Assembly (NCBI RefSeq): GCF_000281065.1
Contig: NZ_AKKK01000015.1
Location: forward strand, 1-64,000
DNA from: Arthrobacter sp. M2012083
GTDB lineage: Bacteria; Actinomycetota; Actinomycetes; Actinomycetales; Micrococcaceae
Length of the DNA: 64,000 nucleotides
Direction: 5' to 3'
Shown one piece after another: positions 8,881-16,849 of this stretch. Position 1 is the stretch's first letter, and every line of letters starts with the position of its first letter. The position numbers and the translations under genes are program-made. Below the pieces are notes generated by a model. It made no database searches, was not told where the DNA came from, and saw only the letters and a list, made by a program, of their open reading frames with translations.

Positions 8881-9687
8881 ATGAGTTCAATCATCACAGG
8901 CGAGGCTGTGGTCCTCGAGCTCCGCCCGGCGTCCTTCGCCGCACGTGCACTGGGGCTCATCATTGACGTCATCTCCCAAATTGTCCTCGCGATCATCCTG
9001 ATCATCCTGATCACCAGCGCATCCCGGGATCTCGACGACGCCGCCATACAGGCAATGGTCCTCAGCAGCGTCGTATTCTCGGTGGTCATCGTCCCCGTCA
9101 CCGTGGAAACCCTGACGCGCGGGCGATCCTTGGGAAAGCTGGCAACAGGGCTCCGCATAGTGCGCGACGACGGCGGCTCCATTCGCTTCCGGCACGCGCT
9201 CATCCGCGGGCTCCTCGGATTCCTGGAGATCTACCTGACCTTCGGCGGCCTCGCAATCGGAGTGGCACTGTTCAACGACAAATCCAAGCGCCTCGGCGAC
9301 ATCGTTGCGGGCACCTACTCCCTGCGGCAACGCGTACCCTCAACGCCCCGAATCATGCCCATGGCACCGCACCACCTGCAAGCATGGGTGGCCATGGCAG
9401 ATATCGGCAGGGTACCGGACGCCACGGCCCGCCGGGCCGGAACCTTCGTGCAACAGGCCTACCTCATGGCGCCCGCCTCACGCGTCAACATGGCCGCCTC
9501 GCTCGCATCGGAACTGGCAAGGTACGTCGCCCCGCCCCCGCCCGCCGGCACCATCCCCGAAGACTACATAGGCGCAGTCCTCGGGGAACGGCGCAACCGC
9601 GAACTCACGCGGCTCCGCCAAGCGGAGCAGCGGAACGCGACCGTAGGGGAACGACTCCGAAAGCTGCCGTTCACTGATGAGTCTTAG
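8881..9687 (+). CDS. RDD family membrane protein
   Basis: A 268-aa protein with an N-terminal RDD domain: ASFAARALGLIIDVISQIV contains the Arg...Asp signature of the first helix. Two further hydrophobic helices follow, then GRSLGKLATGLRIVRDDG and a KRLGDIVAGTYSLR motif. The last 120 residues are soluble and basic. I chose the ATG at 8881, preceded by the purine-rich GGGGGCAGG; an in-frame ATG at 8869 is possible. It is divergent from the SpoIIM-like gene, and a candidate -10 (TAGACT, 8822-8827) lies in the gap. The function is unknown, although some RDD proteins act in cation exchange. Confidence 0.85.
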   Translation: MSSIITGEAVVLELRPASFAARALGLIIDVISQIVLAIILIILITSASRDLDDAAIQAMVLSSVVFSVVIVPVTVETLTRGRSLGKLATGLRIVRDDGGSIRFRHALIRGLLGFLEIYLTFGGLAIGVALFNDKSKRLGDIVAGTYSLRQRVPSTPRIMPMAPHHLQAWVAMADIGRVPDATARRAGTFVQQAYLMAPASRVNMAASLASELARYVAPPPPAGTIPEDYIGAVLGERRNRELTRLRQAEQRNATVGERLRKLPFTDES

Positions 9688-9715
9688 GTCTGGTGCGGCT
9701 GAAGCCAACTAACGC

Positions 9716-9787
9716 CGGTCGGCCGCCGTCCTCTGCCTGCTCGCTCGTACCTCGCTTAGACGCAGGCTGCCGGACGCCGGCCGACCG
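9716..9787. repeat. Long nested inverted repeat between convergent genes
   Basis: Outer arms CGGTCGGCCG (9716-9725) and CGGCCGACCG (9778-9787) enclose inner arms GCCTGC/GCAGGC. On the minus strand the loop contains GTCTAAGCGAGGTACGAGCG. It separates the convergent RDD and pentapeptide genes. It resembles elements at 28375-28456 and 38366-38434 in position and core sequence, so it is probably a REP-like element that may also terminate transcription. Confidence 0.6.
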
Positions 9788-9804
9788 TCTTCGTCAGATC
9801 TGCG

Positions 9805-10650
9805 CTACCACCAGTGAGCCGGTCTTGTGAGTCGTGGGGGTAGGAGGGTGTTGGGGTCCCCTTCGGCGGCGTTGATCTGCGGTTGGGTCAGGTAGAGCGC
9901 CCTGGAGAGATCGGCTCCGTGGAGTTGCGCTCCACGCAGATCTGCTCCCAGGAGGTCGACGGCCGTGAGGTCGGACTTCCTCAGATTGGCTTCGATCAGG
10001 TATGCACCACGGAGGTCTGATCCGCAGAGGCTTTGGTTCGCGAGGTTGGCGCCCATCAGATCAGCGCCGCCCGGCTTGGCGTCGGCACCCGGTTGGCGTC
10101 CGGCGTCGGGCGTTGGCCTGTCCTCCGCCCCGTAGGAGGCGCGTAGTTCTTCGCTAACCTCCATCAGGAGCGAGCGGACTTCTCCATGGAGGATTTCGAC
10201 GTCGGTGGCCAGGACCGTGGAGGCATCGCCTTGCGCGGCGGTTGTTATGCGCTCGGAAAGGTGGTCCGACGTGAAAGCGAGGTCCGGATCGAACGTCCGT
10301 TGCCGGGCTTCGGCCAGGTACCAGAGCATCTCGTGGAGTTGCCTGACTACTTTGAACACGGCGAACATTGAGGACTTGGACGAAGGGTCCTGCGTCCAAC
10401 TGGTGCCGGAGAAGGTCTGTTGGGACACCACTTGGCCGGCGCCGAAACAATCAAATACCGTGCAACCGCGGAAGCCCCGCGGCCGTAAGCGTTGGTGGAT
10501 GGTGCAGGAAAAGTCGTCCGCCATGTTCGGGCACGGCGAAGCAGCAGGTTTGTCGATGGCGAAGTCAGCTGATCGGGCGAATCCGAGCGCGGTGCAGCAA
10601 AGGGCAAAGCAGTTGCCGCAGTCTGGGCTGAGCGTAAGTGAAATGGTCAT
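9805..10650 (-). CDS. Cysteine-cluster (YkgJ-like) plus pentapeptide-repeat protein
   Basis: A 281-aa two-part protein. The first 80 residues hold a dense cysteine cluster (DCGNCFALCC, then CPNM, FSCTIHQ, GCTVFDCFG), of the type found in YkgJ-like putative Fe-S or zinc proteins. A helical middle follows. Residues from about 200 onward are pentapeptide repeats of the A(D/N)LxX pattern (ADLMGANLANQ, DLRGAYLIEANL, ADLRGAQLHGADL), predicted to form a right-handed quadrilateral beta-helix. The ATG at 10650 has GGAG 7 nt upstream, so the longer upstream reading is not used. The function is unknown. It stands alone and is convergent with the RDD gene. Confidence 0.75.
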   Translation of the reverse strand: MTISLTLSPDCGNCFALCCTALGFARSADFAIDKPAASPCPNMADDFSCTIHQRLRPRGFRGCTVFDCFGAGQVVSQQTFSGTSWTQDPSSKSSMFAVFKVVRQLHEMLWYLAEARQRTFDPDLAFTSDHLSERITTAAQGDASTVLATDVEILHGEVRSLLMEVSEELRASYGAEDRPTPDAGRQPGADAKPGGADLMGANLANQSLCGSDLRGAYLIEANLRKSDLTAVDLLGADLRGAQLHGADLSRALYLTQPQINAAEGDPNTLLPPRLTRPAHWW

Positions 10651-10691
10651 GTGTGCTCCAGATGATGGGAAAGGGGCCGGTGGAAGGAGCC

Positions 10692-10715
10692 GGGGAACCC
10701 GAAAGCGGGTTCCCC
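10692..10715. terminator. Hairpin between the L,D-transpeptidase and pentapeptide genes
   Basis: GGGGAACCC (10692-10700) pairs with GGGTTCCCC (10707-10715) around a short GAAAGC loop. It lies downstream of the L,D-transpeptidase stop and upstream of the pentapeptide gene start. There is no T-run. Confidence 0.45.
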
Positions 10716-10837
10716 TGAGGGACACCCGGAATCATCTTGGAGGGCAGCACAAATAGCAGGGCCAACAACGTGTCAGCGCTGGAGCAATGGGTCAAAGCGC
10801 GCAGGAAATAATCACTACGACGATCTTAACAGCAGGA

Positions 10838-12058
10838 TTACCGCTGGGCGTAGCTCGCCCACGGAATGTTCCAGTCGCCGAAGCCTTCCAGTGGTTCCAC
10901 TGCCGGTGCGCCTGTGTTCAGGATCTGGACAACGTCGCCGGTCTTCATGTTGTTGAAGAACCACTCAGCATCCGCTGGCAGCAAGCCCACGCAGCCATGC
11001 GAGACGTTAGCCACCCCAATGGAGCTCCAGGCGGCTTCAAGGGCCTGGTGAACGTACACACCGGACCACGTGAGCCGGTTGGCGTATTCCACTACAAGGG
11101 GCGGGTAATAGCCTTTGTCGCCGGGCTTCAGGCCAATTGTTCCGGCGTTGAAGTTCGAGTGGCGTTCCTGTTCCATAATCACCGCGTACCCGGTGGGCGA
11201 AAGCCAGTCTTCCCCGCCCAAGGACACGGGAGCCGTGTGAACCAACTGGCCGTCGGAGTAAACGTTCATGGTCTTGGTTTTGTCGTCAACCACGGCCACA
11301 CGCTGCGGGCCGGTGGTGAACGTTGAGACCACGTCAGCGTTGCCGATCATGTTGTTTCCGAAGTCCACGCCCAAAAGCTTCATATCCACGGTGACGGTGG
11401 TGCCGGACGCCCAGAAAGCCTCCGGACGGATCCTGACCTTCTTGTCCGAATACCAATGCCATGCCACGGGCTGGCCGGAGGAAACCGTGATGGCCACGCG
11501 CTTCTCCATTGCCGCCTTGTCTACAACGGGCTCACTGAAGTTGATTTCGATGGGCTGCCCGGAGCCGGCCGTGGTGCCGTGGCGGGGGTAGATGGAAGCG
11601 TCGGCCTCGTAGGCGGCGGAAACCGTGGTGAAGGTTTGGGACTTCTTAGTCTCTTTCCCCGCCGTATCCACAACGGTGAAGGAGTAGCTGTATTGGGTCT
11701 TGAACTTCAGGACTTCCAGAGTTGTCCAGGTGCTGCCGTCAGGGCTGGTCTTGCCTTGCACAGGTGTCCCGCCGCCCACCGGAGCCAGCACTACGTCCTT
11801 CAGTTTGCCGTTGACTGCTTTGATCTGGGGACCCACAACAGGGTTCCACTCCACGGCGCCATCCAGCGGCGTAATGCCCAGCTCAACGGGTTTGGCTTCC
11901 ACGGTGGGAGTCGGCGACGGCGCTACGGCCGCATCCTGCGTAGAACCTGCCAGCAGGCCCGGCACCGTGACCACGCCAATTCCACCCACGACAATAGCTG
12001 CGCAGACTCCAATGATGGCAAGGATCTTGCCCTTTTTACGTTTGGCGACTTCCGTCAT
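10838..12058 (-). CDS. L,D-transpeptidase with Ig-like domain (YkuD family)
   Basis: A 406-aa membrane-anchored enzyme that forms or remodels 3-3 peptidoglycan crosslinks. After a basic cytoplasmic start (MTEVAKRKKGK) comes one transmembrane helix, a Pro/Thr-rich linker, immunoglobulin-like domains (as in mycobacterial LdtMt2) and the C-terminal YkuD catalytic domain. The active-site motif SHGC is at residues 353-356 with Cys356 as nucleophile. The ATG at 12058 gives a normal N-in anchor; in-frame ATGs further upstream are possible. It is monocistronic, with ahcY and its terminator upstream on the same strand. Confidence 0.88.
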   Translation of the reverse strand: MTEVAKRKKGKILAIIGVCAAIVVGGIGVVTVPGLLAGSTQDAAVAPSPTPTVEAKPVELGITPLDGAVEWNPVVGPQIKAVNGKLKDVVLAPVGGGTPVQGKTSPDGSTWTTLEVLKFKTQYSYSFTVVDTAGKETKKSQTFTTVSAAYEADASIYPRHGTTAGSGQPIEINFSEPVVDKAAMEKRVAITVSSGQPVAWHWYSDKKVRIRPEAFWASGTTVTVDMKLLGVDFGNNMIGNADVVSTFTTGPQRVAVVDDKTKTMNVYSDGQLVHTAPVSLGGEDWLSPTGYAVIMEQERHSNFNAGTIGLKPGDKGYYPPLVVEYANRLTWSGVYVHQALEAAWSSIGVANVSHGCVGLLPADAEWFFNNMKTGDVVQILNTGAPAVEPLEGFGDWNIPWASYAQR

Positions 12059-12111
12059 GGTTCCCGTCATCCTGTCCCCCGCAAGCATTACCGAACACCC
12101 AATTCTACCGG

Positions 12112-12146
12112 AAAGGCCGGCCACGCTGGTTGCGTGTCCGGCCTTT
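12112..12146 (-). terminator. Terminator of ahcY
   Basis: AAAGGCCGG (12112-12120) pairs with CCGGCCTTT (12138-12146), with an inner ACGC/GCGT stem. It is 41 bp after the ahcY stop codon. On the minus strand the stem ends in CCTTTCC, a weak U-run. Confidence 0.7.
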
Positions 12147-12186
12147 CGCCATCGATTTGGGTACCGCCAGGGACGGACCGTGGAGG

Positions 12187-13665
12187 CTAGTAGCGGTAGT
12201 GCTCAGGCTTGTAGGGTCCCGCAACATCGAGGTCGAGGTAATCCGCCTGGTCCTTGCTCAGTTCCGTCAGCTCCACGCCCAATGCATCCAAGTGGAGGCG
12301 CGCAACCTTCTCATCCAGGATCTTGGGAAGGACGTAAACCTGGTTCTGGTACTCGCGCTCACCGGCCGGCTGGTCCTTCTTGGTCCAGAGTTCGATCTGC
12401 GCAATGGTCTGGTTGGCGAACGAGTTGCTCATCACGAACGACGGGTGTCCCGTGGCGTTGCCCAGGTTGAGCAGCCTGCCCTCGGACAGGACGATGATGG
12501 ACCGTTCGGAATCCGTCCCGGCCTCGAAGACCCACTCGTGGACCTGCGGCTTGATCTCAACCTTCTTGACGCCTGGGATTTTGGCAAGCCCGGCTATGTC
12601 GATTTCGTTGTCGAAGTGGCCGATGTTGCCAACGATAGCCTTGTTCTTCATACCCAGCATGTGCTCGGCCATGATGACGTCCTTGTTGCCTGTGGTGGTG
12701 ATGAAGATGTCGCCCTGGGCGAGCACCGTCTCCAGCCTGGCAACCTGGTAGCCGTCCATAGCTGCCTGAAGGGCACAGATGGGATCAATTTCAGTGACGA
12801 TGACACGCGAGCCCTGGCCGCGCAGCGCCTCAGCGGCGCCCTTCCCGACGTCGCCATAGCCACACACAACCGCCACCTTGCCGCCCATCAGGACGTCAGT
12901 GGCCCTGTTGATGCCGTCCGGCAAGGAGTGGCGGATGCCGTACTTGTTGTCGAACTTGCTCTTGGTCACGGAGTCGTTGACGTTGATGGCCGGGAACAAC
13001 AGCTTGCCCTGTTCGGCGAGCTGGTAGAGGCGGTGCACACCGGTGGTGGTTTCCTCGGTGACGCCTTCAATGCGCGCGGCCAAGCGGGTCCATTTCTGCG
13101 GATCAGCGGCAAGGGTCCTGCGCAGGAGATCCAGGATGAGGACGTATTCCTCCGGATCATCTTCGGTGGCAGTCGGCACGGCACCTGCAGCTTCGAACTC
13201 CACGCCCTTGTGCAGCAGCAGCGTGGCGTCGCCGCCGTCGTCGAGAATCATGTTGGGGCCCAACTCCGGGTTGGTGTCAGCGCCAGGCCAGGTGAGGATC
13301 TGCTCCGCAGTCCACCAGTACTCCTCAAGGGTTTCGCCCTTCCAAGCGAAAACCGGAACACCCTGAGGGTTTTCCGGGGTGCCCTTGCCGACAACGACGG
13401 CGGCAGCGGCTTCGTCCTGGGTTGAGAAGATGTTGCAGGAAGCCCAGCGAACTTCCGCGCCCAAGGCAGTGAGGGTTTCGATGAGTACTGCGGTTTGGAC
13501 CGTCATGTGCAGGGAACCGGCGATTCGTGCACCCTTGAGGGGCTGCTCCGCACCGAACTCTGCGCGAAGAGACATGAGGCCCGGCATTTCATGCTCGGCG
13601 AGACGGATTTGGTGGCGGCCAGCCTCCGCAAGGGTGATATCGGCCACTTTGAAGTCAAAAGTCAT
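12187..13665 (-). CDS. ahcY: Adenosylhomocysteinase
   Basis: A 492-aa cytosolic NAD-dependent enzyme that hydrolyses S-adenosylhomocysteine to adenosine and homocysteine, removing the inhibitor left by SAM methyltransferases. Signatures include the N-terminal [17 protein letters not shown], the substrate segment [14 protein letters not shown], the NAD-binding [19 protein letters not shown] and the C-terminal [15 protein letters not shown]. The length includes the insert typical of actinobacterial enzymes. The ATG is preceded by AAGGACTTCC. Only 45 bp separate it from the Trm112-like gene, so the two are probably cotranscribed. It is also sahH in the corresponding mycobacterial block. Confidence 0.97.
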   Translation of the reverse strand: MTFDFKVADITLAEAGRHQIRLAEHEMPGLMSLRAEFGAEQPLKGARIAGSLHMTVQTAVLIETLTALGAEVRWASCNIFSTQDEAAAAVVVGKGTPENPQGVPVFAWKGETLEEYWWTAEQILTWPGADTNPELGPNMILDDGGDATLLLHKGVEFEAAGAVPTATEDDPEEYVLILDLLRRTLAADPQKWTRLAARIEGVTEETTTGVHRLYQLAEQGKLLFPAINVNDSVTKSKFDNKYGIRHSLPDGINRATDVLMGGKVAVVCGYGDVGKGAAEALRGQGSRVIVTEIDPICALQAAMDGYQVARLETVLAQGDIFITTTGNKDVIMAEHMLGMKNKAIVGNIGHFDNEIDIAGLAKIPGVKKVEIKPQVHEWVFEAGTDSERSIIVLSEGRLLNLGNATGHPSFVMSNSFANQTIAQIELWTKKDQPAGEREYQNQVYVLPKILDEKVARLHLDALGVELTELSKDQADYLDLDVAGPYKPEHYRY

Positions 13666-13710
13666 GGAAGTCCTTAGGGGTACCGTGCGGATTTGATGGA
13701 AGAAAGCGCG

Positions 13711-13929
13711 TCAGGCTTTGGAATCGTGCTGGCCCGAGGTTGCCGCATTGGCCGCGGCCAGCAGTTCGGGAGGCAGGAGCAGCGGGATGCCGTCTTCAAT
13801 GGTGTAGCGGAGCTTTTCGCCGTCCGCAGCGGCATCTGTGGAAACCAACTCGTCGCCCTCCTGGACCAGCGGTGAACCCGTCACGGGGCAGCGCAGGATG
13901 GACAACAGTTCAGGACTGACCTTTGGCAT
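13711..13929 (-). CDS. Trm112 family small zinc-ribbon-like protein
   Basis: A 72-aa protein that starts MPKVSPELLSILRCPVTGSP, the classic Trm112/YcaR N-terminus, and ends its domain with YTIEDGIPLLLP. In other organisms Trm112 activates methyltransferases; the bacterial role is poorly known. Only one cysteine of the usual CPxC knuckle remains (CPVTGSP), so zinc binding is doubtful. I use the ATG at 13929; the longer upstream reading of the same frame shows no homology. It lies directly upstream of ahcY, and a methyl-metabolism partner would fit, but that is inference. Confidence 0.85.
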   Translation of the reverse strand: MPKVSPELLSILRCPVTGSPLVQEGDELVSTDAAADGEKLRYTIEDGIPLLLPPELLAAANAATSGQHDSKA

Positions 13930-14077
13930 GAATGATGCTCCCTGGGTGGCGCCGGCATGGCGCCGCTGGCGGATATCTGCAGATTCCAGACTACCGCGCA
14001 GGGAGATCCTGTTTTGATCCCGACGACGAATTGCGTCCGGAAGCCGAAACCCAGCAGCTAAAACGGGTCCCGTCCGG

Positions 14078-14455
14078 CTAAGACGGCTCGCGGAGGATCC
14101 GTAAGTGCCCTCGACGAGTACCTTCGGTGCCGACGGGCGGCTCCATCTGGGGGTGGCTGTGCCGGGCTGGGGTTTCGGTGGTGGCCGAAGCCGCCTCCCG
14201 GACCGCGTTGGCCAGTGCCAGCAGGTCATCCGGGCCCGGCTCTTGCGGCGTCGTGGGCATGGCAAGGCGCAGGACCTCCCAGCCACGCGGAACCGTGAGT
14301 GACTCAGCGTGCTGCGAACAAAGATCGTACGCATGCGGTTCTGCGTACGTGGCCAGAGGACCGAGGACTGCGGTTGACTCTGCGTACACGTACGTCAAAG
14401 TAGCCACCGCGGACTGGCGGCAGGCTGATCTGGAACACTGACGAATGGCACCCAC
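14078..14455 (-). CDS. DUF3499 family protein
   Basis: A 125-aa actinobacterial protein of unknown function. The conserved core runs GAIRQCSRSACRQSAVATL..YVYAESTAVLGPL..YDLCSQHAESLTVPRGWEVLRL. The CxxxxC and CxxH pairs look like a metal-binding site. The C-terminal third is variable. The GTG at 14455 begins the family's usual VGAIRQC start and lies 8 nt after a TAATCT element; an ATG at 14476 is an alternative. It is divergent from the metallopeptidase-like gene, the order also seen near whiB2 in mycobacteria (as I recall, Rv3258c/Rv3259). Confidence 0.8.
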   Translation of the reverse strand: MGAIRQCSRSACRQSAVATLTYVYAESTAVLGPLATYAEPHAYDLCSQHAESLTVPRGWEVLRLAMPTTPQEPGPDDLLALANAVREAASATTETPARHSHPQMEPPVGTEGTRRGHLRILREPS

Positions 14456-14585
14456 AACATCCCAGATTAGCGCCATTGGCCACATACATTGCGCATTGCC
14501 CGCCCGTGCCCCGCGAACTCGAAGCGAGTATCCCCCGATGCGGCGCGCTGCGGGCCTTGATGTCGCGCTGGCGGTTCCTCAGGAC

Positions 14586-14591
14586 TAAAGT
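14586..14591 (+). promoter_or_regulatory. Leaderless -10 element of the metallopeptidase-like gene
   Basis: TAAAGT, exactly 6 nt before the ATG at 14598. It decides the start in favour of 14598 over the internal ATG at 14745. Confidence 0.6.
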
Positions 14592-14597
14592 CGATAT

Positions 14598-15116
14598 ATG
14601 CAGTCACAGCCACATGTTCCCGGGTTCAACATCCGGTGGACTGACGCCGATGGCGATCAGGCCCAGGAACACGCCGGTTCGGAAGCGCGGGGCTTCCGGC
14701 GACGCCGGCGAAACCGGCACGGACGGGGACTGCGCGGAGAGTTGATGCTCCCCAATCTCCCTGGCTTCCGCACGCGCTCGGAACGCTTTGATGACATGGT
14801 GCTGGACTCCGCCGAGCGACTCCAGGACATGTGGGGCAAACAGCTCGACGGCGTTCTCTTTGCAGTCGATGAAATTCCACCCAACCTTGAGCACTTGGTT
14901 GCTACAGGAAACACTGCCCCCATGGGCTCCTACACCCCTGGTGGCCGCGGCGACGCACCCATGATTACGGTGTACCGCCGGGTGGTTGAGCAGGGCGCTG
15001 CCACTCGCGAAGAACTGCAGGACCTTGTCCACGATGTCGTAGTGGAGTACACCGCCGAGATGCTCGGGGTGCCTCCGGAAACCTTGGACCCGGTCTACCG
15101 CCGCCGCTACCAATAA
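14598..15116 (+). CDS. Metallopeptidase-like (zincin_1 related) family protein
   Basis: A 172-aa protein of the small family that accompanies DUF3499 and whiB2 in actinobacteria and is usually labelled metallopeptidase. A basic stretch GFRRRRRNRHGRGLRGEL (about 32-49) precedes the fold. Near the C-terminus, where a zincin would have HExxH, the sequence reads LVHDVVVEYTAEMLGV, so the zinc site is incomplete and peptidase activity is doubtful. The ATG at 14598 is chosen because TAAAGT sits 6 nt upstream and the basic motif belongs to the family. It is convergent with DUF5719 (5-bp gap). Confidence 0.78.
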   Translation: MQSQPHVPGFNIRWTDADGDQAQEHAGSEARGFRRRRRNRHGRGLRGELMLPNLPGFRTRSERFDDMVLDSAERLQDMWGKQLDGVLFAVDEIPPNLEHLVATGNTAPMGSYTPGGRGDAPMITVYRRVVEQGAATREELQDLVHDVVVEYTAEMLGVPPETLDPVYRRRYQ

Positions 15117-15121
15117 CTTCG

Positions 15122-16849
15122 CTAGTAGCCCACGGAGACCGGGACCTTCTCAAGTCCCGCTGCGGCGTCCTGAATTGCCACGACGGAAACGTCTGACCGT
15201 CCTTGCTTTCCAAGCACCAGCGCGCCGAACACCGGGTCGCCTGAAGCGGACACCACGTAGCCCACCACAGCCGAACCACCGGACTTGTCCGGTAGCCCGA
15301 TCACCGATGTGGTCCCGCCGGACATGTCCACGTCAACGGCCTTGCCGACTTTTCCATCAGCGGTCACCGGAGCGTAACTGACCGTGCCGCGCCCCTCGGG
15401 AACACCGAAGCTCAAAGACCTCTGGCCGTCCCGAGGTACGGCCACCAAGTGCTGGCTGCCAAGACGGGCCGACGACGGCGACCACGCAAAGTCGGTTGGC
15501 TCCTCGGCCTTGGAACCCCGGGTGACCCTCGCCGATGCCAGGAACGAGACATCCGAGCTGGCTCTGACGGTGTAGCTACCGGCCGGAACGCCCTCAAGGT
15601 TGAGGGTAGTAACTGTCCCGCCCTTGACCGTCACCACTCCCCCATTGGGAATCTTTCGTTCACCGTTGGCACCATAAAGGCTTACTTGCACAACGGCGTC
15701 AGTGGATCCTGGTACTGCGATCCGGAGTGCCGGTACGGCGTCAGCGAAACCTGACTTACCGGCCAGCGCCTTGACGGCCGCCGGGTCCTGGATATCGACG
15801 CCGGACATCACCTGCACGTTGGACGGCGCCGCACCCGGCGAGAGGTACTCCACACCACCTGGGGCGATTCCGCGCAACACGCTCTGCTGGATAGTGGAGG
15901 CAACAGGACCGCCCGTGCTGCGCACGTGCACGGCGAGCTGCGATTCGCCGGGCGCGAGTCCAGCCAGGTTCACCGAGCGGGTGCTGCCAGGAGCCACCAG
16001 GAGACCACGGGCCCCGGGAGCTTGGATCTGTCCCTCGGATCCATAGAGGTCAAGGCTCACTGTGGCCGGGGTCTCGGAGGCATTGCTCACGTTCAGGACG
16101 GCAGTACGGCCCACGGCAGTGTTGGCCCCCAGGAGCCAAGCGTCGTTGCCCGGCGGCTGGCATTGGGTGGATGCAAGGCCTCGGAGATCGCCGTCCGTCG
16201 CTGAATAGCTAAGGTTGGCAGCCAAGGACGCCTGTTCGTTTCCAAGAGCCTCGGCTCCCACAACGGTGGGAGACGCCACGGGGCTGATGTTCGCCACTCC
16301 GGCAGCGAGTACGGGCGGACCAACCGTGGGCGTGGGCGTGCTGGTAGGAGCCTTGGCGATCTCCTCCACCGTCTCACCACCCAGCGATGTCACATTGCTC
16401 TCGGGCACCGTACCGGCGGGGTTGCTCAGCACCACAGCGTTCAGGGCACTGGTGGCGGTGGTGGAGACCGGGCTGAAGTCAGCATCCGTGCCCACAACGG
16501 TTCCGCTCACAAGCCTCGCGGGTTCCGGACAAACACCCAAGGAACGGCCCGCGGGAACGTCGGCCTGGCGGATTTCCATGGTGGTCCCCCCGGAAGGTTC
16601 CGGGACCATCGACGTCGCGGCCACGGCGCCTCCGCCAGCCGCAAGGATGACCACTGCCGACAGGACGCCAGTGATCATTCCCTTATTGGAGCTGCGGGAC
16701 TTCGTGTTTCGGGAACTGGAGCCGCGGGAGCCCGAACTCCGGGAATCCTTGTCCGGCCTGCTTGTTTCTCCGTTGTTCCCCGCACGGGACTTCGGGGCTT
16801 CCGAGGTTCCAGTGCTTTCGCCGGACGCGTTCTTTTGGTCCTCAGACAC
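15122..16849 (-). CDS. DUF5719 family secreted/membrane-anchored protein
   Basis: A 575-aa protein with a Ser/Arg/Lys-rich cytoplasmic N-terminus, one transmembrane helix (ITGVLSAVVILAAGGGAVAA) and a long extracytoplasmic region of beta-rich repeats. Stretches such as TLNLEGVPAGSYTVRASSD resemble Ig-like sheets. The function is unknown. The GTG at 16849 has an excellent ribosome-binding site (AAGGAG, 7 nt spacing) and overlaps the end of the glycosyltransferase gene by 8 nt, so translation is probably coupled. This fixed partnership with the giant GT2 suggests it acts in the same cell-surface glycan pathway (inference). Confidence 0.8.
   Translation of the reverse strand: MSEDQKNASGESTGTSEAPKSRAGNNGETSRPDKDSRSSGSRGSSSRNTKSRSSNKGMITGVLSAVVILAAGGGAVAATSMVPEPSGGTTMEIRQADVPAGRSLGVCPEPARLVSGTVVGTDADFSPVSTTATSALNAVVLSNPAGTVPESNVTSLGGETVEEIAKAPTSTPTPTVGPPVLAAGVANISPVASPTVVGAEALGNEQASLAANLSYSATDGDLRGLASTQCQPPGNDAWLLGANTAVGRTAVLNVSNASETPATVSLDLYGSEGQIQAPGARGLLVAPGSTRSVNLAGLAPGESQLAVHVRSTGGPVASTIQQSVLRGIAPGGVEYLSPGAAPSNVQVMSGVDIQDPAAVKALAGKSGFADAVPALRIAVPGSTDAVVQVSLYGANGERKIPNGGVVTVKGGTVTTLNLEGVPAGSYTVRASSDVSFLASARVTRGSKAEEPTDFAWSPSSARLGSQHLVAVPRDGQRSLSFGVPEGRGTVSYAPVTADGKVGKAVDVDMSGGTTSVIGLPDKSGGSAVVGYVVSASGDPVFGALVLGKQGRSDVSVVAIQDAAAGLEKVPVSVGY

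Noticed and set aside
13666..13710. SAH riboswitch before ahcY
   Set aside because: Only 45 bp separate ahcY from the upstream gene, too short for the known SAH riboswitch fold, and no such stems are visible.
13711..14334. Longer reading of the Trm112 frame (207 codons)
   Set aside because: Only the last 72 codons match the family. The upstream part is the antisense/alternate-frame of the DUF3499 region and is rich in Arg/Ser/Pro.
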